Positions 10,761 through 21,952 of a stretch of 64,000 nt of DNA are shown in pieces; within the stretch, counting starts at the first letter, position 1; every line of letters begins with the position of its first letter. Under the pieces are notes generated by a model. The model did not search any database. It saw nothing but the letters and a program-made list of their open reading frames with translations, and was not told where the DNA came from. The translations under genes and the position numbers were made by a program. Source of the stretch: Solanum dulcamara (lineage: Eukaryota > Streptophyta > Magnoliopsida > Solanales > Solanaceae); NCBI RefSeq assembly GCF_947179165.1, contig NC_077247.1, forward strand, positions 14,459,501 to 14,523,500, in the 5' to 3' direction.

Positions 10761-13700
10761 TCCTCATATTGGTGACTGTATTTTCCTAGAACATCAGCCA
10801 CACAGTTAGTTTCCTTGAATGTATGTTGACAATTGAAGGCAATGAACTGATCACAAATGTGTCTAAGGTTGTCCAAAGCATGCTGTAAATTCTATGGAGG
10901 TTTTTCCACTAATTTAATTCATTTAAAAACTAACTACGAATCAACTTCCATGATTACTCGGTTATATCTATTGTTAAGAAACCAAGATAGACACCATGTT
11001 ACTGTCTTGAATGCATTAAGTACATTTTTCAGCAAACTGAACCAAGTCTTGTCAATTGGAGGGCCATAAAATAAGAGGTAAATTAATGGTAAGGAGATTG
11101 GAGATGTCTTTAAAGATAAGAAATATAACTCTTTCAAGATTAGATGTTTTCCCCAAATTTAACTGAACACCTATTTTTCCAATAGTTCCAGCAAGTAAAT
11201 ATAGGAATAGCCAGTATGAGTTGTTTCTGAGCTTTATTTTTGTGCTTCATGAGTCCCCATTTTATAACAGATTTCTTAGGTGAATAGTTATATGATTAAT
11301 ACCCATCCCACTTGAGAAACACTACCAAATGTTCCTTGCAAAGTGTCCATCAAAAAAAAATATTTAATGTTTTTAGGAACATGCGTGGAATAAAAAAAAC
11401 AATCAAAATGTCCATGCCCAAAGAAAGTGAGCTTCTGATCAGTAGGCAGCTTTCTTCTGAATGCTCTCCAGAGAAGGAAAGAGATTTTAAAGGGGATATA
11501 TTTATTCCATGTGTACGTTTTAATTCTTGTAATGGTTTTTCGAACTCCAACTAGATTGTAGCAGAAGAATAAGTAAAGTTTCCATGAGAATTAAGCATCC
11601 AATAAGGTTGATCAGGAATATCAGCAATAAAGTGAAACTGATATGCAAGGATCTTTGGGATTAGAATTGGTAGAGAAATATGGTTCAGTCTATGAATATC
11701 CCAACCCCATTATTCAAAAAATAAGAGAACTTAATATTGTTAGCTTTGATATTATTAGTCTTGAAGTGAGCAATAGGACCAAATCCCAACCAATTGTCTC
11801 ACAAAAAATGACAAATGCCAGAGTTTAGTATCCAAAAAATATGATTCCCAGCACTATGCTTGTTGGTCATTAAATATTTCCACACTAAAGTAAAGTTCCC
11901 GTGAGAATTAAGCATCCAATAAGGTTCATCAGGAATGTCAGCAATAATGTGAAACCGAAATACAATGATCTTTGGAATTAGAATAGGTGGAGAAATATGG
12001 TTTAGTCTATAAATATCCCTACCCCATTATTCATAAAATAAGAAACCTAGCATTGATCTTATCAGTCTTATAGTGAGCAATAGCAAAAACTCCCAACCAA
12101 TTGTCCCAATAAAAATGATAAGTGTCAAAGTTTAGTATTCAAAAATGTGTCTCTCAGCACTATGCTTGATGGTCATTAAATGTTTCCAGACCAAAGACTG
12201 ACCAATGTCCAACTGTTTACTAATAGGGTTAGACCTTTGGCAATACTTAACTCTAAGAAAATCTCCCTAGAGTGTGGATTGAGCTCTAAAGACCCATCAC
12301 TGCTTGTATTGAAGGGAACTGCAAACATTAGTTAGTTGTATAAAATCAATACCCCCTTATTCCAAAGGATAGCTTAAGTTTTTCCATGAAGACTAGCGAT
12401 ACTTTTTCTTGTTGTCTTTCCAATCCCAAAGAAATTCAGCAAAAAGAATAGTGGTTTGTTTCATAGTAGTACTAGTAGTAGTTGCTCCAGAGAGGATATG
12501 AATGGGGAGAGACTGTAAAACATGTTTATTCAAAGTTGCTTTCACCCCATAGATGAGACTTTTTGAATTCCAACCACTGATTCTAGACATTACCTTAGAT
12601 ACCATAGCTAAATAAAAGATAATTTTTTGTTTTCCAATATTGATAGGGCATTCTAGGTAAGTGATATGACTAAATCTTTACTTGAAACCAATTTCTCTCA
12701 TGATCCTTGAAATAGTACTAGGAAATGCATTAGAGGGTAATAAAAATGGCTCTTGTCTTTATTGATAAGCTGACCAGAGGCACCTTTATAATTATCCAAA
12801 GTCTTCATAAGAAGCCTGAGAGTTTACTTCCTCCCTAAAGTGAAAATGTTGATGTCATCTGCAAAACTGAGATGATTGATCTAAGGCCCTTTAATTTCCA
12901 TATAGAAATCATGATAATGTTAATGTTGGTGAAGGTTGTTCAGCAGTCAAGAACGTACTTTAGCACCTAAATAAATAGGGATAGAAAATAGGGTCACCTT
13001 GCTTGAGACCTCTAGTTGAATGGAAAAATCCTTGTGTAAATTCATTAACAATCACTAAGTACCAATTATTATATATAGTTCTCTAGATATCAATAAGGAT
13101 ATCTCCAAATCCCATTCTTTTGAGAACCATACAAATGAAACACCAAGACACCCTATAATATGTTTTTTCCATGTCATGATTGATTACCACATTTCCACCA
13201 ATGTTGGGTTTTTCATTGCCATGAATGATCTCTTGATACAAAATAATGTTCTCAAAAATATTTCTACCTCTCACAAAACCAGATAGGTTTTGGGAAATTA
13301 AATATGGTAAGATAAGGGTAATTTTGAGGTGAAGAAGTTTAGAGATAACTTCATTAGTAAATTTACTCAGACTTATTGGCCTATTTCTGATAGTTTATTA
13401 GGATGCTCTACTTTTGGAAGTAGAATTAAACAAGCATGGGAGAAATACTTATTCATAAGGTGTCCACAAAAGAAGGAATGAATAACTTTAAGGAGGTCAT
13501 GCCATATAATTCTCCATCAAGATTGAAAGAACTTTCTACTCATACCATTAGGGCAAGCAGCATAGTGTAGACTCATAGGAAAGACCACATGTTTAAGTTC
13601 CTCCAAGGTAGGCATCTTCTGAAAAGTATCATTCTATTTATCACAAATTATTCTAGGAATGCAATAGAGTGCCTCTTCATCTATTTTGTCCTCATTGCCA

Positions 13701-14608
13701 GTGAAAATGCTTTGGAAAAGCTCAGCAGCTGCTTTAGCAACCTTCTAATATCCTTGGAAGTTTTGTCTATCCTTATTATTTACTTTATGAATAAGGAGTC
13801 TTCTCCTTCTTTCTCTTAACAAAGCATGCAAATACTAGTGTTGGGATCACCATCTTTAAATTAGTGTAGTTGAGTCTTTTGTTTGAGAATAGACTCTTCT
13901 AATTTCAAGAATCTTATTTACTCAACATTTAGAGCATGCAACTTGGTTCTATTCATGTATATGGTGTTAATAATGAGATCTTGTTATCAAGTCTCACTTG
14001 TTCCTCATAATCATTCACCTTTGCATAAATATCTCCATACTCCCTTCTAGAGCAACTGCTCAAAGTAGATGACAAACTTTTGATCTTTTGATGAAAATTC
14101 CAAATAGGGTTACCATCACATGGTCTTTTCTAACAAGCTTCAACAGTAGATAAGAAAGTTGGATTCTTAACCCAACAATTAAGAAATTTGAAATATTTAA
14201 TGTAGTTTTTTCCTGTCTTTCTTTGATCTCTAGTAGCATAGGACAATTATCAAACCACATAAAAGATAGATGAGTGATGGTGGTAATAGGCATTTGTTCT
14301 AGCCAAAAGTCAAATACAAGAGCTCTGTCTAATCTTTTATAGATTCAGAAATAAATACCCCTTACATTACTCAAGGTGAATTTTTCACCATGAAAGGCTA
14401 TATCAGTAATCCCATATGCATCAATAACACCTAGAAATTCATAACTTTTCTTGATATCATATTGTATGCCTCTTTTCTCATCATGAGCAGTGATAATATT
14501 GAAATCCCCAACGGTGCACCAAGGAGTTGTGTAGGTAGAATAATGGGACATTATGCTCTACAAAGGTCTTCTTAGAGGACCTTTACACTAGTAAAGACAA
14601 AGGTCATC
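10761..14608 (-). pseudogene. LINE-1 ORF2 (endonuclease, RT, zf-RVT, RNase H), decayed
   Basis: ORF2 nicks the target, copies the LINE RNA at the nick and removes RNA. Visible motifs on the minus strand are 'WCTVGDFNIITAHDEKRG' (endonuclease, about 14520-14470) and an RT motif A remnant 'NHDMEKTYYRVSW' (about 13200-13140), where the usual KLD and AYD residues are altered. RT motif C 'LSFADDINIF' is intact at 12854-12865 ('FADD'). The thumb region 'SLPIHILSGATT' (about 12510) and the zf-RVT start 'WNKYIPFKISFL' (about 11500) follow. RNase H survives only from 'MEVDS' (10934) to 'NCVADVLGKYSH'. Many stops and frameshifts, a 0.3-kb internal duplication and a deletion inside RNase H show a non-functional copy. 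Confidence 0.85.
11571..12196 (-). repeat. direct tandem duplication inside LINE-1 ORF2
   Basis: Unit 1 (11571-11887) and unit 2 (11888-12196) both run from 'aagtaaagtt' plus 'cgtgagaattaagcatccaataaggtt'-like sequence through to 'ggtcattaaat.tttccag'. They are clearly homologous along their length, with many substitutions and small gaps, so the duplication is not recent. It lies in the region between the RT thumb and the zf-RVT domain. LINE-2 has only one copy of the matching segment. Confidence 0.85.
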
Positions 14609-15383
14609 TTCACGACCCCACCCCGTAGGCCGCGACTGGGTCCAACCTAGATCCCCCTTATGCGTATCTATCAGCTACTCCTAAGTTGAACCTGTGTGAT
14701 GTGAAACTATACAAAAAAACCTCAATAGTTGAAAACTCTTTCATGTACATGTAGCCTCTTTCATTTGTATCATATCATGAAAGGGCACGCGAGCCAACAA
14801 GGCTGTCATAACATAAAAACATTTACAACCTGCCATATAGGAACAGTCGAAACAAACTTATAAACAACCCACATATACATATGTCTATAGACCTCTAAGA
14901 ATAGTAACAGCAACATATGGCAAGACAGGGCCCGCGCCGTATCCCTGGACAATTAAATACGTACATATTACATCACTAGTATCAAAAGTTAGGCTCCGAA
15001 ACAGTGGAGCGCTCCCAGTATCACTGAGTAGAAACCCTAAGCAGGCAGATCTCCAAACTGAACATATGTACCTGCGGGCATGAAACGCAACCCCCCAAAG
15101 AACGAGGGGTCAGTATAATATATGTACTGAGTATATATAGCATAACAATACATAACTGAGCTGACAACTGAAGTAGGGATGTAGGAAACAAATATAACAG
15201 TTAGCAAATTTCTCTACCTGCATCTTATGACATAAGGGCATGTATACCTTCCTTACATACCATACCTGGCCCGCTATGGGACTTGGTGCTATAAGTATGT
15301 CACTATATTTCCACATGCATGCCTACAGACTGTATTCGGCCCTTTAGTGAGGGACTCAATGGAGATGTCATTTCATCATTTAT

Positions 15384-15895
15384 CATGCCCGGCCCTTCAT
15401 GGGACGCGGTGAATGATCATTGTATCATATATCCTGCCCGGCCCTTCGTGGGATGTGATGAATAATCATTTCATCATATATCATGCCCGGCCCTTCGTGG
15501 GATGCAGTGAATAATCATTTCATCATATATCATGCCCGTCCCTTCGTAGGATGCGGTGAATAATCATTTCATTAAATATCATGACCGGCCCTTCTTGGGA
15601 CGCGGTGAATTTATCATGCCCGGCCCTTCATGGGATGTGGTGAATTTATCATGCCTGGCCCTTCATGGGATGCGGTGAATTTGTCATGCCCGTCCCTTCA
15701 TGGGACGCGGTAAATTTATCATGCCCGGCCCTTCATGGGACGCGGTAAATTTATCATGACTGGCCCTTTATGGGACGCGGTGAATTTATCATGCTCGGCC
15801 CTTCATGGGATGCGGTGAATTTATCATGCCCGGCCCTTCATGGGATGCAGTGAACTTATCATGTCCGGCCCTTCATGGGGCGCGGTGAATTTATA
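15384..15895 (-). repeat. tandem array inside LTR B1, about 13 units, 48-bp then 35-bp period
   Basis: The core word 'atgcccggcccttcatgggacgcggtgaat' repeats. The first four units (15384-15580) carry an extra 'aatcatttcatcatatatc'-like spacer, giving a period near 48 bp. From 15581 to 15895 nine units lack most of it and recur every 35 bp. Units differ by single bases and there are no unique spacers, so this is a minisatellite, not CRISPR. Confidence 0.9.
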
Positions 15896-16542
15896 TATTA
15901 ATAGCCTGCACGAGTAGAGTAACGAGGAACTATATGCAATTATCTCATCATCTGAGACTCGATATAACAATCGTCATGGACTATCATTTGAGGATCAAAA
16001 TGATTATCATCTCACGTATCCTCTAAATTCCATTAGGGGCCATATCGACGGAGTCTCAAGAGTCCTAGGCTTTTATTAAGGTAATACCAAATGACTTATG
16101 CAATTAGAGACACTTGTCATTATAGAATTCTTAGGCATGGGAGCTTATACATTCAATTAGTATTCATCGTATAGGGACTCGAGGGTAGCAGTTCAACTAC
16201 TTCAAGAACTTCGATATTAAGAAATGAATAGGAGTTATAGTTCATGCTTCCCATGCATCCGGTTACTATTTCCTTTATAGAAGGCTTGAGGGTGATAGCT
16301 CAGCAACCTTAAGAGCCTTAGAATTTAGAAGTGAACATGTGTCAATAGGCTCTACATATATTACCTTTTATCCTATAGAAACCTTAAAAAGGCAATAGAT
16401 CAACTATTATAGGAGTTCTACCATTATGAAGTGGATAAGAATTATGGACTGTACTCGGAGCTTTTTGAATGGAATTATTCCCATGTTTCATATACCAATC
16501 ATTCATAACGTATTTCTAAGACATGCCCAGAAGAAAAGAGAG

Positions 16543-16670
16543 ATAGGTTGTACATACTTATGCCAAGAACATGCCAAGAGAAAGCTTCACATACTTATGC
16601 CAAAAACATGCCAAAACAAGGCTTCACATACTTATGCCAAAAACATGCCAAAAGAAGGCTTCACATACCT
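16543..16670 (-). repeat. short tandem repeat inside LTR B1 ('cttatgccaaaaacatgcc')
   Basis: About three units of a 34-bp motif, 'cttcacatacttatgccaaaaacatgccaa' with variants, lie head to tail. Looser copies of the same words occur in the other family B LTR at 53500-53780. An open frame runs through the array by chance because the unit length allows it. Confidence 0.75.
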
Positions 16671-18284
16671 GTTATGGGTTAGTCTTTGTCCCGATCGCCT
16701 TGTCTTCCCGTGAACCTAGGTAACATGAAATCAATACGAACATCAACCTATTTAGACCTTTCAGCGTCTTACATTACTTAAGAGTATTCATAAACTCCAT
16801 TCCCTCGCTCGCCTTCTCGACTAGTTCCTTAACTAGTTAAGGCATTAACGAAACTCGGACAGTACCTCCCCTATAATGTACCCTATCCGAATTACCAATT
16901 ACATACCTAATTACTACATCCAACCAAAAACAACAACCTGCAGCTCATATACAAGTAAAACATGGCAACATTACACAATATAAACTCCACCCGACTTGCT
17001 GAAAATTGTAATACCAAAATAGGGTCCTAGTCTTTGTTTCGCAAAACCTTTAATTATACGAAATGAGGGGTCATCTGGATGAAACCATCAGCACCCAAAA
17101 CCCTTTTAAAATACATTTAGCCCTGCAAAAAATCACCAAACACCTGCAGCATCACCCCACACGCACAACACCCCATTTCGACTACAATTTAACTACGACT
17201 ACTTCACTTTCTATTGTTTCTATTGTCGAGCATTTACACGGCCCTTTTTATACTTAAAGCAGTATAAAAGGTATATAATACCCTAAATAACAACACCATA
17301 AAGTCCAAATTTAAAGGAGAAGTCTTACCTTACCCGAAATTAGCCAAAACTCGCCAAAACTCTGCTAGGAACTTCTCTAGTCGCGCTGAAACTGTGTGGA
17401 CTGTTTGCTGTCCGTTTGGTGCTGCTACAAACCATAACTTCACATTATTAACACCCTCATAAAATGTAAAAATCCTTGACAAAACGTGGGATAAGATAAT
17501 CAAGCCATAGCTTATCATATGGCTTCCCAAACTTGCTTAAAATTAACTTCGGAACCTCCTTGACGCGGCTGAAATGTTGTGGCTGGTTGTTACTCGTTTT
17601 TGCTGCCCCAAATAGGTAGGTTACGTTATTAACCACCTCCTATTGATAGAAGAATACCTTATATAATTATTTTATGGAGCGAAATCGGGACTTACCTATT
17701 TTTTTCCTCCAAGCCGTCACGTTTTTCTCTCTTATTCTAGGGTTTGCTTTTCTTTTTGTTTGCTGAAGTTTAAGTGCAGGAACTGAACTGACGACATGAT
17801 ATACATGTATATATGTGGTCCTAGGAGGTGCCACGTGTCCTTTTGGGCCCCACCTCCAAGTAGGTGGTTCACCTACTTGACCCTAAGTAGGTGGGTCACC
17901 TACTTTCTTGAGGTGCTGCCACGTGTCTCTCCTCCATTGGCTTCCACGTGTCTTCTTTTCCCTTTCCTCGTGGGTTCGTAATCTCATCTTATTTTAAGAG
18001 CCTATGTAATCTGTGCAACGTAAGCATGGTATGTCCTCGAGTAGCTCAAGTATGTAAGACTTCTAATTTAGTAGCTTACGTAGGTAAATCGAGTCCTACG
18101 ACCCATTACTTGGCCTCCAATTCCTTCCGGATTCTTATGACTCTATTTTCAACCTTCTCTACTATGGGGTATCACATTTGTCTTTCCTTAAATCGTTTGA
18201 TAGTGTCGTAGCTTATTCGGTTCACATGATAATGTCTCAGGAACTTAAGAGGCATTCCAAGTTTAAAAGTGTGGGGGTGTAACA

Positions 18285-18298
18285 TCCTTCCCCCCTTT
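18285..18298 (-). other. polypurine tract of the B1 element
   Basis: The minus strand reads AAAGGGGGGAAGGA directly before the LTR start TGTTACACC. This is the expected second-strand primer position for an LTR retrotransposon and fixes the orientation. Confidence 0.8.
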
Positions 18299-18660
18299 AG
18301 AACATTCGTCCCCGAATGTTACATAAAATTTCCCTTAAAAGTTCATATAGACGGTAGGGAGATTCCTTTCTATTGCGATAACATACATTTTTATCCATGT
18401 AATTAATATACGAGTTCCAGGAATGGGGGTTATCTGTAGACATTGGGAATAGGTACGGATACTTGTGTTTCATGTCCTCTTCTGCTTCCCAGGTTATTTC
18501 TTCACCATGCTTATTCCGCCATAGTACCTTGACATAAGCTACTTAAATAGTTCGCACCCCTTTTTAATTTGTCGATCCCGGATGGCAATAGGTTTCCCCT
18601 CTTAAGATAACTTTCCTTTCATGTAAAGCTCACCCCCTCTTAGGATAACTTCCTTGTGTT
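18299..18660 (-). pseudogene. Pol C-terminus with chromodomain remnant (Del/Tekay chromovirus)
   Basis: Minus-strand reading from about 18600 down gives 'PIAIRDRQIKKGVRT' in pieces, then 'VLWRNKHGEEITWEAEEDMK' and 'KYPYLFP' (about 18530-18440). This is the chromodomain-like C-terminus of Del/Tekay Pol proteins ('VKVLWRN...TWE.E..M...YP.LF'). In these elements it follows integrase and is thought to guide insertion. Stops are present and the rest of Pol is absent beyond about 18660. Confidence 0.85.
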
Positions 18661-18937
18661 CCAGGTGATTTTATTAATCATAAAACACCTTTGAGTTGGG
18701 ATTTAGTGATTCTTCTACTATCATTAGTAAAGGTCCTAGTAGTGGCTTTTTAGTTGAAATGGGATCTTTATTGGTGACCCCCAGAGATAATCCTTGCTTT
18801 ACTGAAATTTGTTGGACCTCTTCCTGCATAACAACAATATGAAGCATATTGAGTCTTGGGAGAAGTATTGAGCAATGAATTGGGTAAGAGTATAGTATTA
18901 ACACAAATACCATGAACTACGTAGCCAGCATAGGATG
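18661..18937. other. unclassified stretch
   Basis: One minus-strand open frame of 79 codons (18913-18674) spans most of it, but I recognise no domain or family. A short run of 'attggattggattg' follows at 18950. Treat as an unclassified repeat fragment. Confidence 0.25.
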
Positions 18938-19640
18938 GTACTCTAATGATTGGATTGGATTGGATTGTATATGATTGGTCTTTGTCTAAATCTTATTCTC
19001 ACTTTAGACTTATGACATACTGATTGAGTCTCTCGTCTTTCTGATTTGAGATATCTGAACTGATATTATTCTACCTAGATGCATGTTTCATTCTGCCATA
19101 TTTTATACTCGTACATTTCATGTACTAACATCCATTTGGGCCTGGATCATTTCATGATGCAGAAATAGGTTCTAGAGATCATCAACAGGTGCACCATTAA
19201 GGATCTTTCCATATTCATCTGATTGGTGAGTCCTCCCTGGCATTCGGAGGATACCACTTATGTCATTCTTTCTTTGAGTTTAATCTTTTCATTTTGGATT
19301 GAGGTATACATTCATCTGTCATTGGCACCATTTAGACAATAATGATAGAGGTTTCATAGACTAGACAGAGATGAGTTGATTGAGCATTTATATTCCTTGA
19401 ATTGTTCTTGTCAAACTATTCTCATGACATAGATTGGAGTTTGATTTGTTGTCCTATGACTTTTTTTTCTAAAGTTAGATTGTTCATTAGATTTGCCCGA
19501 ATATTTTTCTCTTTATTTTAAGTCTTCAGTTGATTGAATAAATAAATGGATGAGTGACAAAGCCAAGTGGTTCGCTTGGGAGCCAGTAGTGATTTTGAAG
19601 TGGCGGCCACGTCTAGGGTACCCTCTCGGGGCATGATAAA
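18938..19640 (+). repeat. LTR 3' fragment, chromovirus type (family G)
   Basis: No gene. The last 90 bases ('gtgacaaagccaagtggttcgcttggg', 'gtggcggccacgtctaggg', 'ggggcatgat') match wording I know from the 3' ends of Solanaceae chromovirus LTRs. It ends at the exact point where element D sequence begins, without the usual final CA, so the join is a truncation. Confidence 0.5.
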
Positions 19641-19665
19641 ATTCATGTTTCGCATTTATTTCATT

Positions 19666-19934
19666 GATTTTAGAAAGTTATCAAATTACTAATTTATAGA
19701 GTTGATTTTATAATCATGGTCTCTCGACCTCTAATTACCTACCTTTGTTGACAGACTAACTACATTGTTGAGTGGAGATAACCATGAACCAACAAAGATG
19801 ATTTTAGAAAGTTATCAAATTACTAATTTATAGAGTTGATTTTATAATCATGGTCTCTCGACCTTTTAATTACCTACCTTTGTTGACAGCCTAACTACAT
19901 TGTTGAGTGGAGATAACCATGAACCAACAAAGAT
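19666..19934 (-). repeat. 134/135-bp tandem duplication in the element D 3' LTR
   Basis: Unit 1 is 19666-19799 and unit 2 is 19800-19934. Both run from 'gattttagaaagttatcaa' to 'ccatgaaccaacaaa' and differ by one inserted base and a few substitutions. The 5' LTR has a single unit, so the duplication arose after insertion. Confidence 0.92.
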
Positions 19935-20490
19935 GCATTAATCCTATCATCCTGTCTAGTAACCAAACATGGTGTTTATGTATGTGTCACAGGCATCCTA
20001 CACGATTTATCCTAAGCAACTTTAGAACAAACATGTTCCCTACGTTTTAGTTTTTTATCTTCCTTCTGTATCACGATTTTCAGGTAGACAACAAATTTAT
20101 TCTAATGGTGACCAAACATTAAAGCAAGAATATAGGAATAATAAAAATGCTAACCAACTTCATCTATAAAATTAATGTTCAACAATCATTCATAGCCGCA
20201 GCCCTAGAACAAGGGTCTATAGCTAGTAATGTATTAAGAAAAGAACCCTAGGTCAAAAGTTAAAAGTATATTCTCCAAAAAACTAATTTTATAGAATATT
20301 TATTGGTGTAGAAAAAATCTCAGAATAAAATAAATGAGTCCAAAACTAATTACAAAACCCAAAACCTAAAGAATTGGGTTCTGTGTGTGAAGTGCATTGC
20401 TGCGCCGCCTTCAACTTCAGTGTTGCCTCTTTATCTACTACCACATGGCAGTTGATGTAATTTTGCTTTATTTCCTTCTATTATGGAAGT

Positions 20491-20494
<4 letters not shown>

Positions 20495-20535
<41 letters not shown>
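20495..20535. repeat. (AT)n microsatellite in the 3' LTR
   Basis: About 41 bases of uninterrupted AT dinucleotide. The matching run in the 5' LTR (24853-24876) is 24 bases, so it has changed length in one or both LTRs since insertion. Confidence 0.95.
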
Positions 20536-20540
<5 letters not shown>

Positions 20541-20763
20541 CAATTTAATCCATTAAGCTGTTTGCTTATTTTTTCTTGTTTGATCTTCTATATTTAATTT
20601 GTTTTGACTCCAAATCTTTTTATTTTTGCGTCATATTTATTGTACAAATAAAATACACAATTTAGCACAGGTCATAAAATTTATGCTCAAAAATAATAAA
20701 TAAAAGTACTAAATATGAGATAAATAATAACTAAAAATATATATTTTTGGCCTCACATTAGCA

Positions 20764-20780
20764 CCTCTGCTTACACTTTT
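20764..20780 (-). other. candidate polypurine tract of element D
   Basis: On the minus strand 'gtgtaagcagagg' directly precedes the LTR start TGCTAATG. It is short and interrupted, so the call rests mainly on position. Confidence 0.45.
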
Positions 20781-21772
20781 GCTCGTCTTTGAGCAAACAT
20801 TAAATCTCATACAAAAAATCAAACTAGGAAATCCACCCTTTGGTTGCTACAAACAATTAAATCATACACAAATTTTAAAACATCAAGTACTCTTCTCGAG
20901 CATCATGCAAGATATACAATAAAAGAATAAACTTTTAATCTCCTAGCCTCAATGAAGGACTCTAACTCATCAAATTTAAGCTTGCTCACCTATTCCATCA
21001 AAGGAAGCTAATAAAATCACCTATCTATTATGAAAAAAGTGCCCTCACAAGAAAAAGAGAGTCCACACACTCAATTTAAGAATTGAATATAATTTAAGGA
21101 CTTAGCATCAAAGAATAACTCTCGCACTCCCAAAATAATTCACATGTATGTACAAAGAACCACAGGCTTACCCATTATGTTCATCTCCACTAATTAAGCA
21201 TGCTCGAATAGAATCAAATAAGACTTTTAACGGGTTGTAATATAGGCTAGGGGGCGGATAGGAAAACTACATAATAGGGACTTACACTTCCCTAAGAACT
21301 TTGCATTTTTAGATTTCATCACCAATTATTTTCTTCTCTTTATTTTCAACTCTCTGTTCAACAACTATTTCACTAGTAATTTCATCTCATCAAGAATGCT
21401 TTAATTATTTTTTATTTTTTGCAATAATATATTTTTTGCTTTTTTTTTCATGTCACATTCTTTCAAAGAGGGTTTTTTCATCACTCTGTAGCTATCATTG
21501 ACTACCGTTTTGCACTCATCTATCCCTTTTTCTTCAGATTTAACAATTATAATAAGTTTATGCTACAGTTCTTAAGGAAGCAGAGTGCAAAAACTAGGGA
21601 TTCAATAAAATAGTCAAGTGAAAAATATATTTACCAACAAAAGGTTACTGGCTAGTGTTATAATATTTGAAAAGGCTAAAATTTACACGATACATCAAAC
21701 AAAGCCTATTATCATTTTCTAAACTGAGCAATACTTTTTATTTCACTTCAATAAGATGCAGGGCAGTTGAAG
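20781..21772. other. element D interior, noncoding
   Basis: No gene is seen. AT-rich, with T-rich runs around 21400-21540. It belongs to the region between the polypurine tract and the inserted SINE. Confidence 0.5.
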
Positions 21773-21952
21773 GGGAGCCTTGGAGTAACTGGTAAAGTTG
21801 CTTCCATGTGACCAGGAGGTCATGGGTTTAAGCCTTAGAAATAGACTCTAGCAGAAATGCATGGTAAGGCTGCGTACAATAGACCATTGTGGTCAGACTC
21901 TTCTCCGGACCCTGCGCATAGCAGAAGATTTAGTGCACCGGGTTGCCCTTTT
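21773..21952 (+). mobile_element. SINE, Solanaceae SolS/Au-like, tRNA-derived
   Basis: The segment begins 'ggggagccttggagtaactgg' with a box A-like 'tggagtaactgg' (21781-21792) and a box B-like 'ggtttaagcc' (21825-21834), the two internal pol III promoter boxes of tRNA-derived SINEs. The body words 'aatgcatggtaaggctgcgt', 'acaatagaccattgtggt', 'ggaccctgcgcatagc' and 'ttagtgcaccgggttgccc' followed by TTTT match my memory of SolS/Au-type SINEs. It has about 180 bp and no coding capacity. Box B is decayed from the usual GGTTCGAGCC, so activity is unlikely. I could not find a clear target-site duplication. Confidence 0.88.

Larger units (their letters stand above)
10236..14608 (-). mobile_element. 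LINE-1: L1-type non-LTR retrotransposon, 5'-truncated
   Basis: On the minus strand the order is endonuclease C-terminal part (14590-14060), reverse transcriptase (about 13600-12400), zinc-binding domain (12200-11200), partial RNase H (11010-10760), 3' untranslated region, and an A-rich tail seen as T-rich plus strand at 10236-10260. It belongs to the same family as LINE-2 and LINE-3; the domain order and many residues agree. ORF1 and the start of the endonuclease are absent because the copy stops at the family B LTR at 14608. Frames are heavily broken. Confidence 0.85.
14608..18284 (-). repeat. 3' LTR of a Del/Tekay-type chromovirus (family B1), about 3.7 kb
   Basis: On the minus strand the LTR starts TGTTACACCCCCACAC at 18284 and ends near GGGGTCGTGA at 14610. 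A polypurine tract and a chromodomain remnant lie directly before its start, which proves orientation and that this is a 3' LTR. It is collinear with the family B LTR at 51754-55326: terminal block, tandem repeats of the 'ggcccttcatggga' type, the 'cttatgccaaaaacatgcc' block, and the 'gttggtagcttacgta'-type block near the start. Its insertion separates LINE-1 from whatever once continued it. Confidence 0.85.
19641..20763 (-). repeat. 3' LTR of element D, outer end truncated
   Basis: Collinear with 24105-25112 of the 5' LTR. On the minus strand it starts TGCTAATGTGAGGCC at 20763. The outer about 250 bp present in the other LTR (23862-24104) is missing at 19641, where it meets a chromovirus LTR end. 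It carries an extra 135-bp tandem duplication not present in the other LTR. Confidence 0.85.

Noticed and set aside
15384..15895. CRISPR-like regular repeats
   Set aside because: Units are head to tail with only near-identical spacers that are part of the repeat. The setting is a plant LTR.
18674..18913. Possible gene of 79 codons on the minus strand
   Set aside because: No domain, no neighbours of the same kind and no second copy for comparison. Listed only as an unclassified stretch.
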